This document shows positions 37,314-47,194 of a DNA stretch of 64,000 bases, piece after piece (within the stretch, counting starts at the first letter, position 1; the number at the start of each line of letters is the position of its first letter). A program made the translations under genes and the position numbers. The notes beneath the pieces were generated by a model. That model searched no databases and was not told the origin of the DNA. It saw only the letters and a program-made list of their open reading frames with translations. Origin of the DNA: Stutzerimonas stutzeri (GTDB lineage: Bacteria; Pseudomonadota; Gammaproteobacteria; Pseudomonadales; Pseudomonadaceae); the NCBI GenBank assembly GCA_019056435.1, contig CP077641.1:4550128-4614127 (forward strand). The letters run 5' to 3'.

Positions 37314-38117
37314 CTACCCCTGCTCGCTCTCATGCCAGTGCCCGAGGCTCGCCCGCGCCAGCATTGCCATCAGGCTGAACAGCAGCACGCCGGTCAGGGC
37401 GATGAGAAAGAGCGCGGCGAACAGCCGCGGGATGTTCAGCTGAAAGCCGGCCTGCAGGATCTGGTAGGCCAGCCCGGCGCCCGTGCCGCCGGTGCCGGCG
37501 ACGAACTCGGCGACCACCGCGCCGATCAGTGCCAGGCCCGAAGCGATGCGCAGCCCCCGAAGAAGTATGGCAAGGCGCTGGGGATGCGCAGGCGCACCAG
37601 CGTTTGCCAGCGGCTCGCGCGGTTGAGCCGGAACAGGTTCAGCAGCCCCGGATTGACGCTGCGCAGGCCGAGCACGGTGTTGGAGATGATCGGAAAGATC
37701 GCCACCAGCGTGGCGCAGATGGTCAGCGCCAGCGTGGTGTTGCTCACCCAGATGATGATCAGTGGTGCGATGGCGACCACCGGCGTCACCTGCAGCAGAA
37801 TCGCGTAGGGGAACAGGCTCGCTTCGATCACCCGGCTCTGCACGAACAGAAACGCCGCGACCACGCCGAGCACCACAGCCAGCGCGAACGAGAGAAAGGT
37901 GATCTTCAGCGTCACCAGCAGCGCGCCGAACAGCATCGGCCCGTCGGCGACCAACGTGCGGGCGATGTCCACCGGCGTCGGCACCAGATAGGTCGGCACC
38001 TTCAGCGCCACACAGAGGAACTGCCAGAGGCCCAGCAGTACCAGGCCGACCAGCAGCGGAGCGGCGACGCGCTGGATGCGCGGGTCGGCCAGCAGGGGGT
38101 TGCGTGCGTTCGTTCAT
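37314..38117 (-). CDS. ABC transporter permease (nitrate/taurine/pyrimidine-type), frameshifted
   Basis: About 267 residues with six hydrophobic helices and the binding-protein-dependent motif (FRLNRASRWQTLVRLRIPSALPYFFGG in pieces). Frame changes lie at GGGGG 38095-38099 (one too many) and CCCCC 37554-37558 (one too few). Correcting both gives one continuous SsuC/ThiX-like permease. GAGGTGA lies before the ATG. It is paired with the ATPase ending ten bases upstream and with the NMT1-type binding protein. Confidence 0.82.
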   Translation of the reverse strand: MNERTQPPAGRPAHPARRRSAAGRPGTAGPLAVPLCGAEGADLSGADAGGHRPHVGRRRADAVRRAAGDAEDHLSLVRAGCGARRGRGVSVRAEPGDRSEPVPLRDSAAGDAGGRHRTTDHHLGEQHHAGADHLRHAGGDLSDHLQHRARPAQRQSGAAEPVPAQPREPLANAGAPAHPQRLAILLRGLRIASGLALIGAVVAEFVAGTGGTGAGLAYQILQAGFQLNIPRLFAALFLIALTGVLLFSLMAMLARASLGHWHESEQG

Positions 38118-38126
38118 GTCGTCACC

Positions 38127-38966
38127 TCAGTGGCCGGCATCGGCGTTGGCTTCGGCGAGCAGCCGGGACAGCTGCGCGCACTGCTGGATAAAAGCGGCGC
38201 TGGTGCGAGACGCCTCGTCGCGCTCGTCCGGCCCTTCAATGGCGACATCGGCCAGCACCCGCCCCGGTCGCGCACCCATCACCACCACGCGCGACGACAG
38301 AAACACTGCCTCGTAAATACTGTGCGTGACGAACACCACGGTCAGGTCGCGTGCCCGCCAGAGCTCGCGCAGATCGCTGTCCAGGCGGTTACGGGTGAAC
38401 TCGTCGAGCGCGCCGAACGGTTCATCCATCAGGAGCAGGTTGGGCTGGGTTGCCAGCGCGCGGGCGATGGAGGCGCGCATCTGCATGCCACCGGACAGTT
38501 CGCGCGGATAAACGCCGCCGAACTTGCCCAACCCAACCAGTTCCAGCGCAGCCTGCACGCGCGCGTTGCCCTCGGCCTTCGGCACACCGGCCAGATCCAG
38601 CGGCAGGCGCGCGTTGTCGGCTACCCGCGCCCAGGGCATCAGCGTCGCCTCCTGAAACACCATGGCCATGCGCTGGCCGGTTTCGGAGGCATTCAGGTCA
38701 CCCTTGCCCCACCAGCGCACGTGCCCCGCCGAGGGCGCCTCGAGCCCGGCGAACATCTTCAGCAGGGTGCTCTTGCCGCAGCCGGACGGGCCGAGCAGCG
38801 AGACGAACTCACCGCGGCCAATCGACAGTTTCAGCCGCTGCAACGCCTGGGTGCCGTTGGGATAGGTCTTCTCGACCCCGTTCGCCAGCAGCACCGGCAA
38901 GGGTTCGTGGGCGGCCGCACCCAGCGCGGGGCGGGCCGTGTCGACAGGGATCGAGTGCATCAGCAT
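38127..38966 (-). CDS. ABC transporter ATP-binding protein (SsuB/TauB type)
   Basis: A 279-residue ATPase with Walker A GPSGCGKST, the Q-loop MVFQEATLMPW, the signature LSGGM, and Walker B LLLMDEPFGALDEFTR with the switch His in VTHSIYEA. It energises the importer with the neighbouring permease and binding protein. It has intact frame and full length. The start could also be at Met3, a few bases later. Confidence 0.92.
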   Translation of the reverse strand: MLMHSIPVDTARPALGAAAHEPLPVLLANGVEKTYPNGTQALQRLKLSIGRGEFVSLLGPSGCGKSTLLKMFAGLEAPSAGHVRWWGKGDLNASETGQRMAMVFQEATLMPWARVADNARLPLDLAGVPKAEGNARVQAALELVGLGKFGGVYPRELSGGMQMRASIARALATQPNLLLMDEPFGALDEFTRNRLDSDLRELWRARDLTVVFVTHSIYEAVFLSSRVVVMGARPGRVLADVAIEGPDERDEASRTSAAFIQQCAQLSRLLAEANADAGH

Positions 38967-39100
38967 GACGGCACGCTCCGTTCAGGGTGCAGGAAGGCAA
39001 CAGGCGTGGCGCGGCGTGTGGATCGGATCGGGTTCATGCACGGTTCTCCAAGGCGGTTGGGCATCCGGCCAGCTCGTCTTTGCGAGCGGGGCCGGGGACG

Positions 39101-40126
39101 CTAGGCAGTCATGAAGACTTCGCTTTCGCCGTGCGCCTCCAGCAGCGCCAGCAATTGCTTGCGGATCACGATGCCGGGCTTGTCCGATGGCATGTGGAAT
39201 TCCACCCGCCGGCGGGTATCGACGCAGGCGTCGTATTCGGTGGCTTCGAGGATCTCGCGGTCCTCGGCAGTGATCGCTGCGTCCCAGTCGATCAATTCCT
39301 GGGTCGGGCATTGCGCTTCGCTGTCGTTGCGGTAGAGCCACTGCACCAGCATCAGCCGGCCGTCGTCGATAGGCGTGGCGCAGTTGTAGATGATGTGGTG
39401 GATGCCGCTGTCCGGGTACATGCAGCCAAAACGCCGCGAGAACGGCAGGTAGTAGCGGTTGATCAGATGGCGGTTGGTGATCGGCGCGGTGGTGCCGGTG
39501 ATGCGATAACTCGCCTCGGGGTTGCGGATCGGCACCAGCGTTTCGGCCTCGAAGCCGTAATCGGTCTCGCGGAACTCGTAGGAGGACGGCTTGGGCTGGT
39601 CGAACAGGCCGAAATTGGCCTTGTGCACGAAGGAGAAGTGCGAGTTGTCGAAGGAGTTCTCCATTACCCGCAGCGGGCTGGTCTTCCACTCCTCGTAGAA
39701 CTGGAAGATGCGTCGGTAGCCGGGCGCGCCGTCTTCCGGAAAGTCCGGGATCGGCCGTAGCGGGTCCTCGAGCGCGACCCAGACGTAGCCGTAGCGGTCC
39801 TGGCAGTGGAAGGTCTCGACCTTGGCGCCAGGCGGAATCATCCCTTCGGGGTTCTGCGGGATCTTCACGCAGGCGCCGCTGCAGTCGTACTCCCAGCCGT
39901 GGTAGCCGCAGGCCAGGTTGCCGTCTTCGCTGATGAAGCCTTTCGACAGCTTGGCGGTGCGGTGGCAGCAGCGGTCGCGCATGGCGACCGGCGTGCCGTC
40001 CGGCTTCTGCCACAGCACCAGCGGCTCGCCGAGCAGGGTGAAGGGTTGCGGTCCCTCGGCGAGTTTCGCGGTGGGCATGAGCGCGTACCAGAAGCGGCGC
40101 AGTACGGGTTGTTTGGTGACCAGCAT
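39101..40126 (-). CDS. Rieske [2Fe-2S] non-heme iron oxygenase, alpha subunit
   Basis: A 341-residue oxygenase. The Rieske cluster ligands are Cys53-x-His55 and Cys73-x2-His76 (CGYHGW). The catalytic domain has ENSFDNSHFSFVH, carrying the mononuclear iron histidines and the bridging Asp. Size and shape resemble single-component demethylases or hydroxylases such as the NdmA/NdmB purine N-demethylases rather than ring dioxygenases. No ferredoxin or reductase gene is adjacent, so electrons must come from elsewhere. It lies within the purine-type operon. The substrate is inferred only. Confidence 0.85.
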   Translation of the reverse strand: MLVTKQPVLRRFWYALMPTAKLAEGPQPFTLLGEPLVLWQKPDGTPVAMRDRCCHRTAKLSKGFISEDGNLACGYHGWEYDCSGACVKIPQNPEGMIPPGAKVETFHCQDRYGYVWVALEDPLRPIPDFPEDGAPGYRRIFQFYEEWKTSPLRVMENSFDNSHFSFVHKANFGLFDQPKPSSYEFRETDYGFEAETLVPIRNPEASYRITGTTAPITNRHLINRYYLPFSRRFGCMYPDSGIHHIIYNCATPIDDGRLMLVQWLYRNDSEAQCPTQELIDWDAAITAEDREILEATEYDACVDTRRRVEFHMPSDKPGIVIRKQLLALLEAHGESEVFMTA

Positions 40127-40193
40127 AGCGGTGTCCTCATCGATCTTGGCGTGGCCCGGCTTCAGGCGCCGGGCTCGTAATGGCCCGGGCGGG

Positions 40194-41215
40194 TTACGGC
40201 AGCACCTTCTGCGCGCCCTGGACGAAGCGCAGGTCGTAGCCCTGCTTGTAGTCGACGCCCGCGCCGAGCAGACCGGCCTCGACCATGTAGTCGCGGGTCT
40301 TCTGCCAGCGCGCGGCGGTCATCACACCGATGCCCGCGGTGGCCGCATCGCCACCGGTGACCAACTGAAATTCCTTCATCCGTTCGAGGCCCCAGGCGAT
40401 CTGCGCATCGCTCATGTTGGGGTTGTCCTGCTTGATCAACGCGTTGCCCGGCGCGGGATTGGCCAGGTAGCTTTTCCAGCCTTCCATGGTGGCGTCGTAG
40501 AAGCGCTGCAGCACCTCGGGCCGCGCCTCGATCAGGTCGCGACGGGTCACCAGGGTCGAGCCGTAAGGCGGATAGCCGTGGTCGGCGAACAGATAGAAGT
40601 TGGCCTCAACCCCTGCTGCCGGGCCTGGAACAGCTCGGAGCTGGCGTAGGCCTGCTGCGCCACGTTCGGGTCGGCGAAGAACGGCTGCAGGTTGAAGGTG
40701 TAGGGGCGGGTCTGGCTGTCGTTCAGCCCGTACTTGGCCTTGAGCCAGGGCCACCAGGACGTCTGCCCGGAGGTGGCGACCAGGATGGTCTTGTCCTTCA
40801 GGCCGTCCAGGCCCTTGACGTCGCCATGGGTGAGCAACCCCTGCGGATCGCCCTGGAAGCAGGCGCCGATGGCCACCACCGGCAGGCCCTGCTCGAGGTT
40901 CTTCAGCACCTGGAAGTCGTAGCCGACGATCACATCGGCCTTGCGCGCCAGCAACAGCTGCATGCCGTTGACCTGCGGGCCACCCATCTTCACGGTCACG
41001 TCCAACCCGTGCTTTTCGTAAATGCCCTCGGCCACCGCCTGGTAGAAGCCGCCGTGCTCAGCCTGGGCGTACCAGGAGGTGAGCAAGGTGAGCTTGTCGT
41101 TGGCGTGCGCCGAGGCAGCCGCCAGCGTGGCGCCCAGCAGGATAGCGGGCCACAGGGCCCGACGCAGCAGCGTGCGCAGCGGGGACGCGGCGCGTCCCGA
41201 TTCCGTCGTTTTCAT
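40194..41215 (-). CDS. ABC transporter substrate-binding protein (NMT1/THI5-like), frameshifted
   Basis: A signal peptide (ending ASAHA) is followed by the NMT1/THI5-like binding fold (TLLTSWYAQAEHGGFYQAVAEGIYEKHGLDV in pieces). The family binds thiamine-pyrimidine precursors and other N-heterocycles. The frame changes at CCCC 40610-40613; a fifth base joins QARQQG to VEANFYLFADHGYPP and gives 340 residues. It is the first gene of the five-gene operon that continues with the Rieske oxygenase. Confidence 0.85.
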
Positions 41216-41899
41216 AGGGTGAACTCCATCGGCAAGGCACGGGAATGCCGCCGGCTGCAAAAGCGGCCAGCAGGCGAACGAAGCAAGGGAAAGCGAGGCG
41301 AAGGCATCCGGCCGGTCGGCACGGGTGGGCTGAAGCGAACGAGCGGCACGGCATGATGCATGGCGGTGGTCCTCTCTCCTGTCGAACCCTGGCGGGCATG
41401 AACAAGCACCCGCAAACGGGGTGTGCGGCCATGGGGCCGCAAGAGCAATAGTCCCGCGCCACCGGCGAACCGGGCGGCGCTAACCGCTTCTACTCGAAGA
41501 GTCACGTAGCAGAAGCTATGCCAGATCGATGTGGCGCGCGGAGCACGGCGCGCCAGGGCCGATAGTTGACGGATCGGCCAGTTTCGCCGCCGCGCTGGCT
41601 GCGTCATGGCGCGCCGGTACGCGCGCGACAAAACCGAGCAGCCCGCCTTCACCGGAGCCGCGTTTTGGTGCAAGACGCGCAAAGCCACCCCTGGCGAAGG
41701 TCCTCCATCTGATCCGCCCGCACGACGCACGACGAGCGTCAGCACCCGCAGAACCCACATCTGACGCGGGCTGGCGATGCATGCGGCGCGCGTTCCAGCG
41801 ATAAAACCTAAGCAAGTGGTCAGCTTCTTGCACTCGCCCGGCTACCGAGACAGGCGCGCGAGCCTGCAACCACTGTTGTCGCATTTCGAGGCCACTGCC
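41216..41899. other. Divergent control region between binding protein and NCS2 permease genes
   Basis: About 680 bases with no convincing gene; open frames here lack ribosome sites and family patterns. An imperfect inverted repeat GCTTCTAC (41486-41493) and GTAGCAGAAGC (41506-41516) could be the operator of the RutR-like repressor or another regulator acting on both sides. No other firm signal was seen. Confidence 0.4.
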
Positions 41900-43268
41900 A
41901 TGCACGAACGAACCGAAGCCGACCTGATCCACGGGCTGGACGACCGCCCCGCTCCCCTGCCCGCCCTGTTCGCCGCCGTCCAGCACCTGCTCGCCAGCTT
42001 CGTCGGGATCATCACCCCGCCGCTGGTGATCGGCGCCGTGCTCGGCCTCGGTGAGCATCTGCCGTACCTGATCAGCATGGCGCTGATGGTCTCCGGTGTC
42101 GGCACGTTCATCCAGGCGCGCAGCCCCTTCGGCATCGGTGCCGGGATGATCTGCCTGCAAGGCACCAGCTTCGCCTTTCTTGGCGCAGTGCTCTCCGCCG
42201 GCCTGTTGGTCAAGGGCCGCGGCGGCAGCCCTGACGACATCCTGGCGATGATCTTCGGCGTGTGCTTCTTCGGTGCCTTCGTGCAGATCGTGCTGAGCCG
42301 CTTCATCGGCCAGCTGCGCCGCGTGATCACCCCGCTGGTGACCGGAATCGTCATCACCCTGATCGGCGTCAGCCTGATCAAGGTCGGCATCACCGACCTG
42401 GGCGGCGGCTTCAAGGCCGACGATTTCGGCGCGCCGCGCAATCTGGCGCTCGGCGCGCTGGTGCTGCTGACCATCATCTTGCTCAACCGCTCGCAGCAAC
42501 CGTGGCTGCGCCTGTCAGCCATCGTCATCGGCCTGGGCGTGGGCAGCCTCGCGGCCCTGTTCAGCGGCAAGCTGGTTCCGCAGCCACTGCCCGACCTGCC
42601 GCTGGTGAGCCTACCGGTGCCCTTCCGTTTCGGCTTCGCCTTCGACTGGACGGCATTCGTCCCGGTGGCGCTCATCTACGTCATCAGCACCATCGAAACG
42701 GTCGGCGACCTGACCGCCAACTGCATGCTTTCGCGCCAGCCGATCGAAGGCCCGAGCTACCTGCGCCGCCTGCGCGGCGGGATTCTCGGTGACGGCGTCA
42801 GCTGCCTGATCGCCGCCACTTTCAGCGCTTTTCCCAACACGACCTTCGCGCAGAACAACGGCGTGATCCAGATGACCGGCGTGGCCAGCCGCCATGTCGG
42901 GCTGTACATCGGCGCCCTGCTCTTCGCCCTCGGCCTGTTCCCGCTGCTCGGCGCGGTGCTGCAGCAGATACCTGCCGGTGCTCGGCGGCGCCACCCTGAT
43001 CATGTTCGGCAGCGTCGCCGCCGCCGGCATCCGCATCCTGGCCCAGATCGAACTGGACCGGCGCAGCATGCTGATCATCGCCGCCTCGCTTGGAGTCGGC
43101 CTGGGAATTGCTGCGCAACCGGAGCTGCTGCATCAGATGCCCACCCTGGTACGGAATCTGTTCGAGTCGGCCATCACCTGCGGCGGCCTGACCGCGATCC
43201 TGCTGGACCTGCTGTTGCCGCGCGATCGAAGCGAAGCGGTTATCGTCGCCCACTCCCATCAGGCATGA
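41900..43268 (+). CDS. NCS2 family purine/pyrimidine permease, frameshifted near the end
   Basis: A membrane transporter with about 12-14 helices. It has the family motif QNNGVIQMTGVASRHVG, the ETVGDLTAN glutamate site and, in the second frame, the PVLGGATLIMFG region. The frame changes near 42971, where LQQI should run into PVLGG. The start at 41900 is the first with a plausible ribosome site (CGAGG); the open frame reaches further up. It would import xanthine, uric acid or a related base by proton or sodium symport. The regulator gene follows. Confidence 0.88.
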
Positions 43269-43320
43269 TCACCACCACGGTGGCGGCCGGACGCCACCGC
43301 CTCACGGGGCAAAGGGACCA

Positions 43321-43994
43321 ATGAACAAGAACGAAGCCACACTGCCGCTCTACACTTCGACCGGAAAGCCCGCTGGACGCATTCGCCAGAAGAACGAGGA
43401 AACCATCCTCGCCGCTGCCGCGGAGGAGTTCGCCCGCCACGGATTCAAAGGCACCAGCATGAGCGCCATCGCGCTGCGCGCCGGGTTGCCGAAGGCCAAC
43501 CTGCACTATTACTTCACCAGCAAGCTGGGGCTGTACGTCGAGGTCATGCGCCACATTCTGGAACTCTGGGATACGGCCTTCGACGATTTGACCGTCGACG
43601 ACGACCCGGCCCAGGCGCTGGCCAACTACATCCGCGTGAAGATGGAGTTCTCCCGACGCAACCCCGAGGCGTCGAAGATCTTCGCGATGGAGGTCATCAG
43701 CGGCTGCGAGTGCCTGTCGGAGCACTTCAACCAGGACTACCGCAACTGGTTCCGTGGCCGTGCCGCCGTGTTCGACGCCTGGATCGCCGCCGGCAAGATG
43801 GACCCGGTCGATCCGACGCATTTGATCTTCCTGATCTGGAGCGCCACGCAGCACTACGCGGACTTCTCGCACCAGATCCAGCGCGTCACCGGCAACAAGC
43901 GCATGACCCGCGCCGACTACACGCTGGCGACCGACAACCTGATCCACATCATCCTCAAGGGCTGCGGGCTGACGCCGCCTCCCCGACGAGTTGA
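43321..43994 (+). CDS. RutR-like TetR-family repressor, frameshifted at the very end
   Basis: An N-terminal TetR helix-turn-helix (ILAAAAEEFARHGFKGTSM, then GLPKANLHYYFTSK) and a ligand domain with the RutR pattern (IRVKMEFSRRNPEASKIFAMEV, PTHLIFLIWSATQHYADFS in pieces). RutR senses uracil and thymine and controls pyrimidine and purine genes. CCCC at 43981-43984 should probably be CCCCC, which gives a stop at 43994, four bases before the convergent gene; as read the frame runs on to 44127 through that gene. It probably controls the divergent purine-type operons. Confidence 0.85.
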
Positions 43995-43997
43995 GCT

Positions 43998-44945
43998 TCA
44001 GACCGGCGGAAGGCGCCGGAACACCAGCGCCTTCAAGCCGCTCTCCGGGCTGATATCGGGAAATTCCGGCGGGTTTTCCAGGCGCGACTGGAAGGCCAGC
44101 TCGGGCGCTTCGGCGGCCATGCCCTGAATCAGGAAATCCGGACCCGTGTCCGGATCATTGATGCAGGCCAGGACGCTGCCGGTGTCGGTCAGCAGCTCGG
44201 GCAAGCGGCGCAGGATCTTGGCGTAATCCCGGCTGAGCGCGAAGCTGCCCTTCTGGAATGACGGCGGGTCGATGATCACCAGATCGTAGGGGCCGGTCTT
44301 TCTGACCTTGCCCCAGGACTTGAACAGCTCGTGACCGAGAAAGCTCACCCGGCCCAGGTCCTGCGCGTTGAGGCGATGGTTCTCCCGCCCGCGGGTCAAT
44401 GCGGCTCGCGCCATGTCCAGATTGACCACCTGCTCGGCGCCCCCGGCCATGGCCGCCACGGAAAAACCACAGGTATAGGCGAACAGGTTGAGCACCCGCT
44501 TGCCCCGGGCCTGCTCGCGAACCCAGCGCCGGCCGTAGCGCATGTCGAGGAACAGGCCATTGTTCTGCTTGGTGCCGAGATCGAGCCGGTAGCGCAGCCC
44601 GTCTTCGGTAATCACCCACACCTCGACCGGTTCGCCGATCAGCGGCTGCATGTGGCTGTCGGGCCGGTAGCGATGCTGCAGCAGCAGGGTATGCGCCCCA
44701 CTCGCCTGCCAGGGTTGCCCATCGGCAAGCGACACGAGCAGGCGAATCAGCGCGTCGAGCTCCGCCTCGGCCGGCTGGCGAAACAGCGAGACCAATACCA
44801 CCTCCTGCAGCCAGTCCACGGTGATCTGCTCGAGCCCGGGCCAGCAGCGCCCGCGCCCGTGGAACAGCCGCCGGGCTTCGCCCGGCACCCGCGTCAGCGC
44901 CTGGGTGAGGTGATCGTGGAGCGTGGCAAGAGCGTCAGGGTGCAT
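43998..44945 (-). CDS. Class I SAM-dependent (RlmI/YccW-type) rRNA methyltransferase
   Basis: A 315-residue protein of the Methyltrans_SAM family. It carries the SAM site VLNLFAYTCGFSVAAMAGGA and the catalytic-region motif DLVIIDPPSFQKG. The N-terminal part is helical and lacks the PUA domain of RlmI, so it is closer to the shorter Pseudomonas members. It probably methylates a cytosine of 23S rRNA. It converges on the TetR gene and has an intact frame. Confidence 0.85.
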   Translation of the reverse strand: MHPDALATLHDHLTQALTRVPGEARRLFHGRGRCWPGLEQITVDWLQEVVLVSLFRQPAEAELDALIRLLVSLADGQPWQASGAHTLLLQHRYRPDSHMQPLIGEPVEVWVITEDGLRYRLDLGTKQNNGLFLDMRYGRRWVREQARGKRVLNLFAYTCGFSVAAMAGGAEQVVNLDMARAALTRGRENHRLNAQDLGRVSFLGHELFKSWGKVRKTGPYDLVIIDPPSFQKGSFALSRDYAKILRRLPELLTDTGSVLACINDPDTGPDFLIQGMAAEAPELAFQSRLENPPEFPDISPESGLKALVFRRLPPV

Positions 44946-45012
44946 GGGTGGCGTGCCGTTCGGAAAGGCCGCGCATTCTAAACCCCAGCAGCCAGCCCTG
45001 CAGCCTGAAGGG

Positions 45013-46957
45013 TCAGGCCGGGCTGGCTGCCTTGGCCGGACGCCGACCGCGGGAGGCCGGCTTGCCAGCCTTGCGCTTCTTCTTCCAGGGCGCGCCGCGC
45101 CCGGCCGGCACCGCGGGACCGCTGATGGACAGGCGCACCGCCTTGCACCGCTCGACCTGCTTGCTCATCCACGCCGACTGCTTGGCAACGAACTCCTCGA
45201 GGCTCATCTCGCCGCTCTGCACCATGTCCAGTGCCTGTTCCCAGATCGCCGTGGTGCCCGGATCGGCGATGGCGCGCGGCACCGCGTCGATCAGGCTGAA
45301 GGCCGCCGGCGTCGCGGCCAGCGCCTTGCCCTGCTTGGTCAGGTAACCGCGATCGAGCAACCCCTGGATGATGCCGGCGCGAGTCGCCTCGGTGCCGATG
45401 CCGGTGGTGTCCTTGAGCTTTTGCTTCAGCTTGGGGTCTTCCACCAGCTTGGCAACGTTCTTCATCGCCTTGATCAGGTCGCCTTCGGTGAAGGGCTTGG
45501 GTGGCTGGGTCCAGAGGTCCTTGGTCTGCATGTCGAAGATCGGGCACCGCTGGCCCTGACGCAGCGCGGGCAAGGGTTGTGGCACAGGCGCCTCACGTCC
45601 AGGACTGGCCGCCAGCGCTTCAGGCAGTGCCCGCTTCCAGCCAGGCTCGACGATCTGCTTGCCCACCGCCCGCAACGCCTCGCCGGCACAGTCGAAGTCG
45701 GCCTGGGTGCGATCGTATTCATGATGAGGCAGGAACTGCGCCAGATACCGCGCGCGAATCAGCGTGTAGACCGCCCGCGGCTTGCCTGTCAGCTGTGCGA
45801 AACCCCGTGCTGCCGCGGTGGGAATGATGCCGTGGTGCGCGCCGACCTTGGCATCGTTCCAGGCGCGAGACTTGCGCTGGGGCTCGAGATGCGGCCTGAG
45901 TGCTGCCAGCGACGGGTCGGCGTCGGCCAGCGCCGCAAGAATGCCGGCCGCCTCGCCATGCTGGCTGAGCGGCAGGTAACCGCAATCGCTGCGCGGATAG
46001 GTGATCAGCTTGTGGGTCTCGTAGAGCGCCTGTGCGATATCGAGCGTCTCCTGCGCACCAAGGCCGAGCTTCTTCGAGCAGACTTCCTGCAAGGTACCGA
46101 GATCGAACGGCAGCGGTGGCGCTTCGCGCATACGCTCGGTCTTGAGCGCCTGCAGCACCGCGCTGCCCTCCGCGCGCATGGCGTCGGCGGCACGCAGCGC
46201 GAGGGTCTGATCGAGGCAACGGCCCTGGTCATCGCAGTGCTCATCCGGCGCGCGCCATTGCGCGGTGAAGGGGTGGGATCATCGCCAAGCAGCTGCACCT
46301 CGATGGGCCAGAACGGCTGCGGGACGAAGTCGGCGATGCTGCGATCACGGTCGACCACCAGCCGCAGCGTCGGTGTCTGGACGCGGCCTACCGGCAGCAC
46401 GCCCTGGTAACCGGATTGCCGCCCGAGCAGGGTGAACAGCCGGCTCATGTTCATGCCGATCAGCCAGTCCGCCCGCGACCGGCCCAGCGCCGACTGATAG
46501 AGATTGTAGGTATCCGCCCCGGCTCGCAGCGCGCCGAGTGCCTTGCGGATCGAGGCTTCGTCCAGCGCCGACAACCACAACCGCTGGATTGGCCCGCGGT
46601 AACGACAGTGCTCGACCAGCTCACGGGCAATCATTTCGCCCTCGCGGTCGGCGTCGGTGGCGATCACCAGCTCGCTGGCCTCCCCAGCAGCCGCTTGACC
46701 GCCTTGTACTGGCTCGCCGTCTTGGGCTTGACCTGCATCTTCCAGCGTTCCGGCACGATCGGCAGGTCGGCCAATACCCAACGCTTGTAGCGGGCGTCGT
46801 AGCTGTCCGGCGGCGCGGTTTCCAGCAGATGCCCGATGCACCAGGTCACGGTCACACCCGCGCCCATCCAGCAGCCCTCCCCTCGCCGCCTAGCGCCGAG
46901 CACCTGGGCGATGTCCTTGGCCTGGGAAGGTTTTTCGCAGAGAAACAGCCGCATCAC
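45013..46957 (-). CDS. topB: DNA topoisomerase III, frameshifted twice
   Basis: Read across two single-base gaps this is about 648 residues. It has the Toprim start MRLFLCEKPSQAKDIA, the acidic triad in VIATDADREGEM, the domain with VGRVQTPTLRLV, and the catalytic tyrosine in LITYPRSDCGYLP. The gaps are CCCC 46682-46685 and GGGG 46270-46273; a fifth base in each restores the frame. The Lys/Arg-rich tail is usual. TopB unlinks single-strand-bearing DNA at forks and recombination intermediates. A LexA-type box lies 66-81 bases upstream. Confidence 0.92.
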
Positions 46958-47022
46958 GTGATCACTGGGTCATTTGCCTGGCGCATAGCATGCGCAGCGG
47001 CAGGCATGCAGGCAAGAAATAT

Positions 47023-47038
47023 CTGTATGGATATACAG
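47023..47038 (-). promoter_or_regulatory. LexA-type SOS box upstream of topB
   Basis: CTGTATGGATATACAG fits CTG-N10-CAG with the AT-rich centre typical of LexA1 boxes in Pseudomonas. It lies within a longer perfect inverted repeat (47019-47042, ten-base arms). It is 66-81 bases before the topB ATG, and no plus-strand gene starts on the other side. Confidence 0.65.
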
Positions 47039-47194
47039 ATATATGACGGCGACGGCGATGCCGAGACGCGCCCACAATGGTGCCGCTCGGGCTTCGCATG
47101 ATCACAGGGATGCCGAGCCCGAGCCTCGGCATCCCTGCTGCTTTCAGGCCCGGCGCGCGGGTGGCTGGATACGGCCGCAGCCGCCCCGTCGGGG

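Noticed and set aside
42971..43324. The permease frame continuing to 43324 as a long natural C-terminus
   Set aside because: The other frame encodes the conserved PVLGGATLIMFG end of the family, and the long frame runs into the TetR gene.
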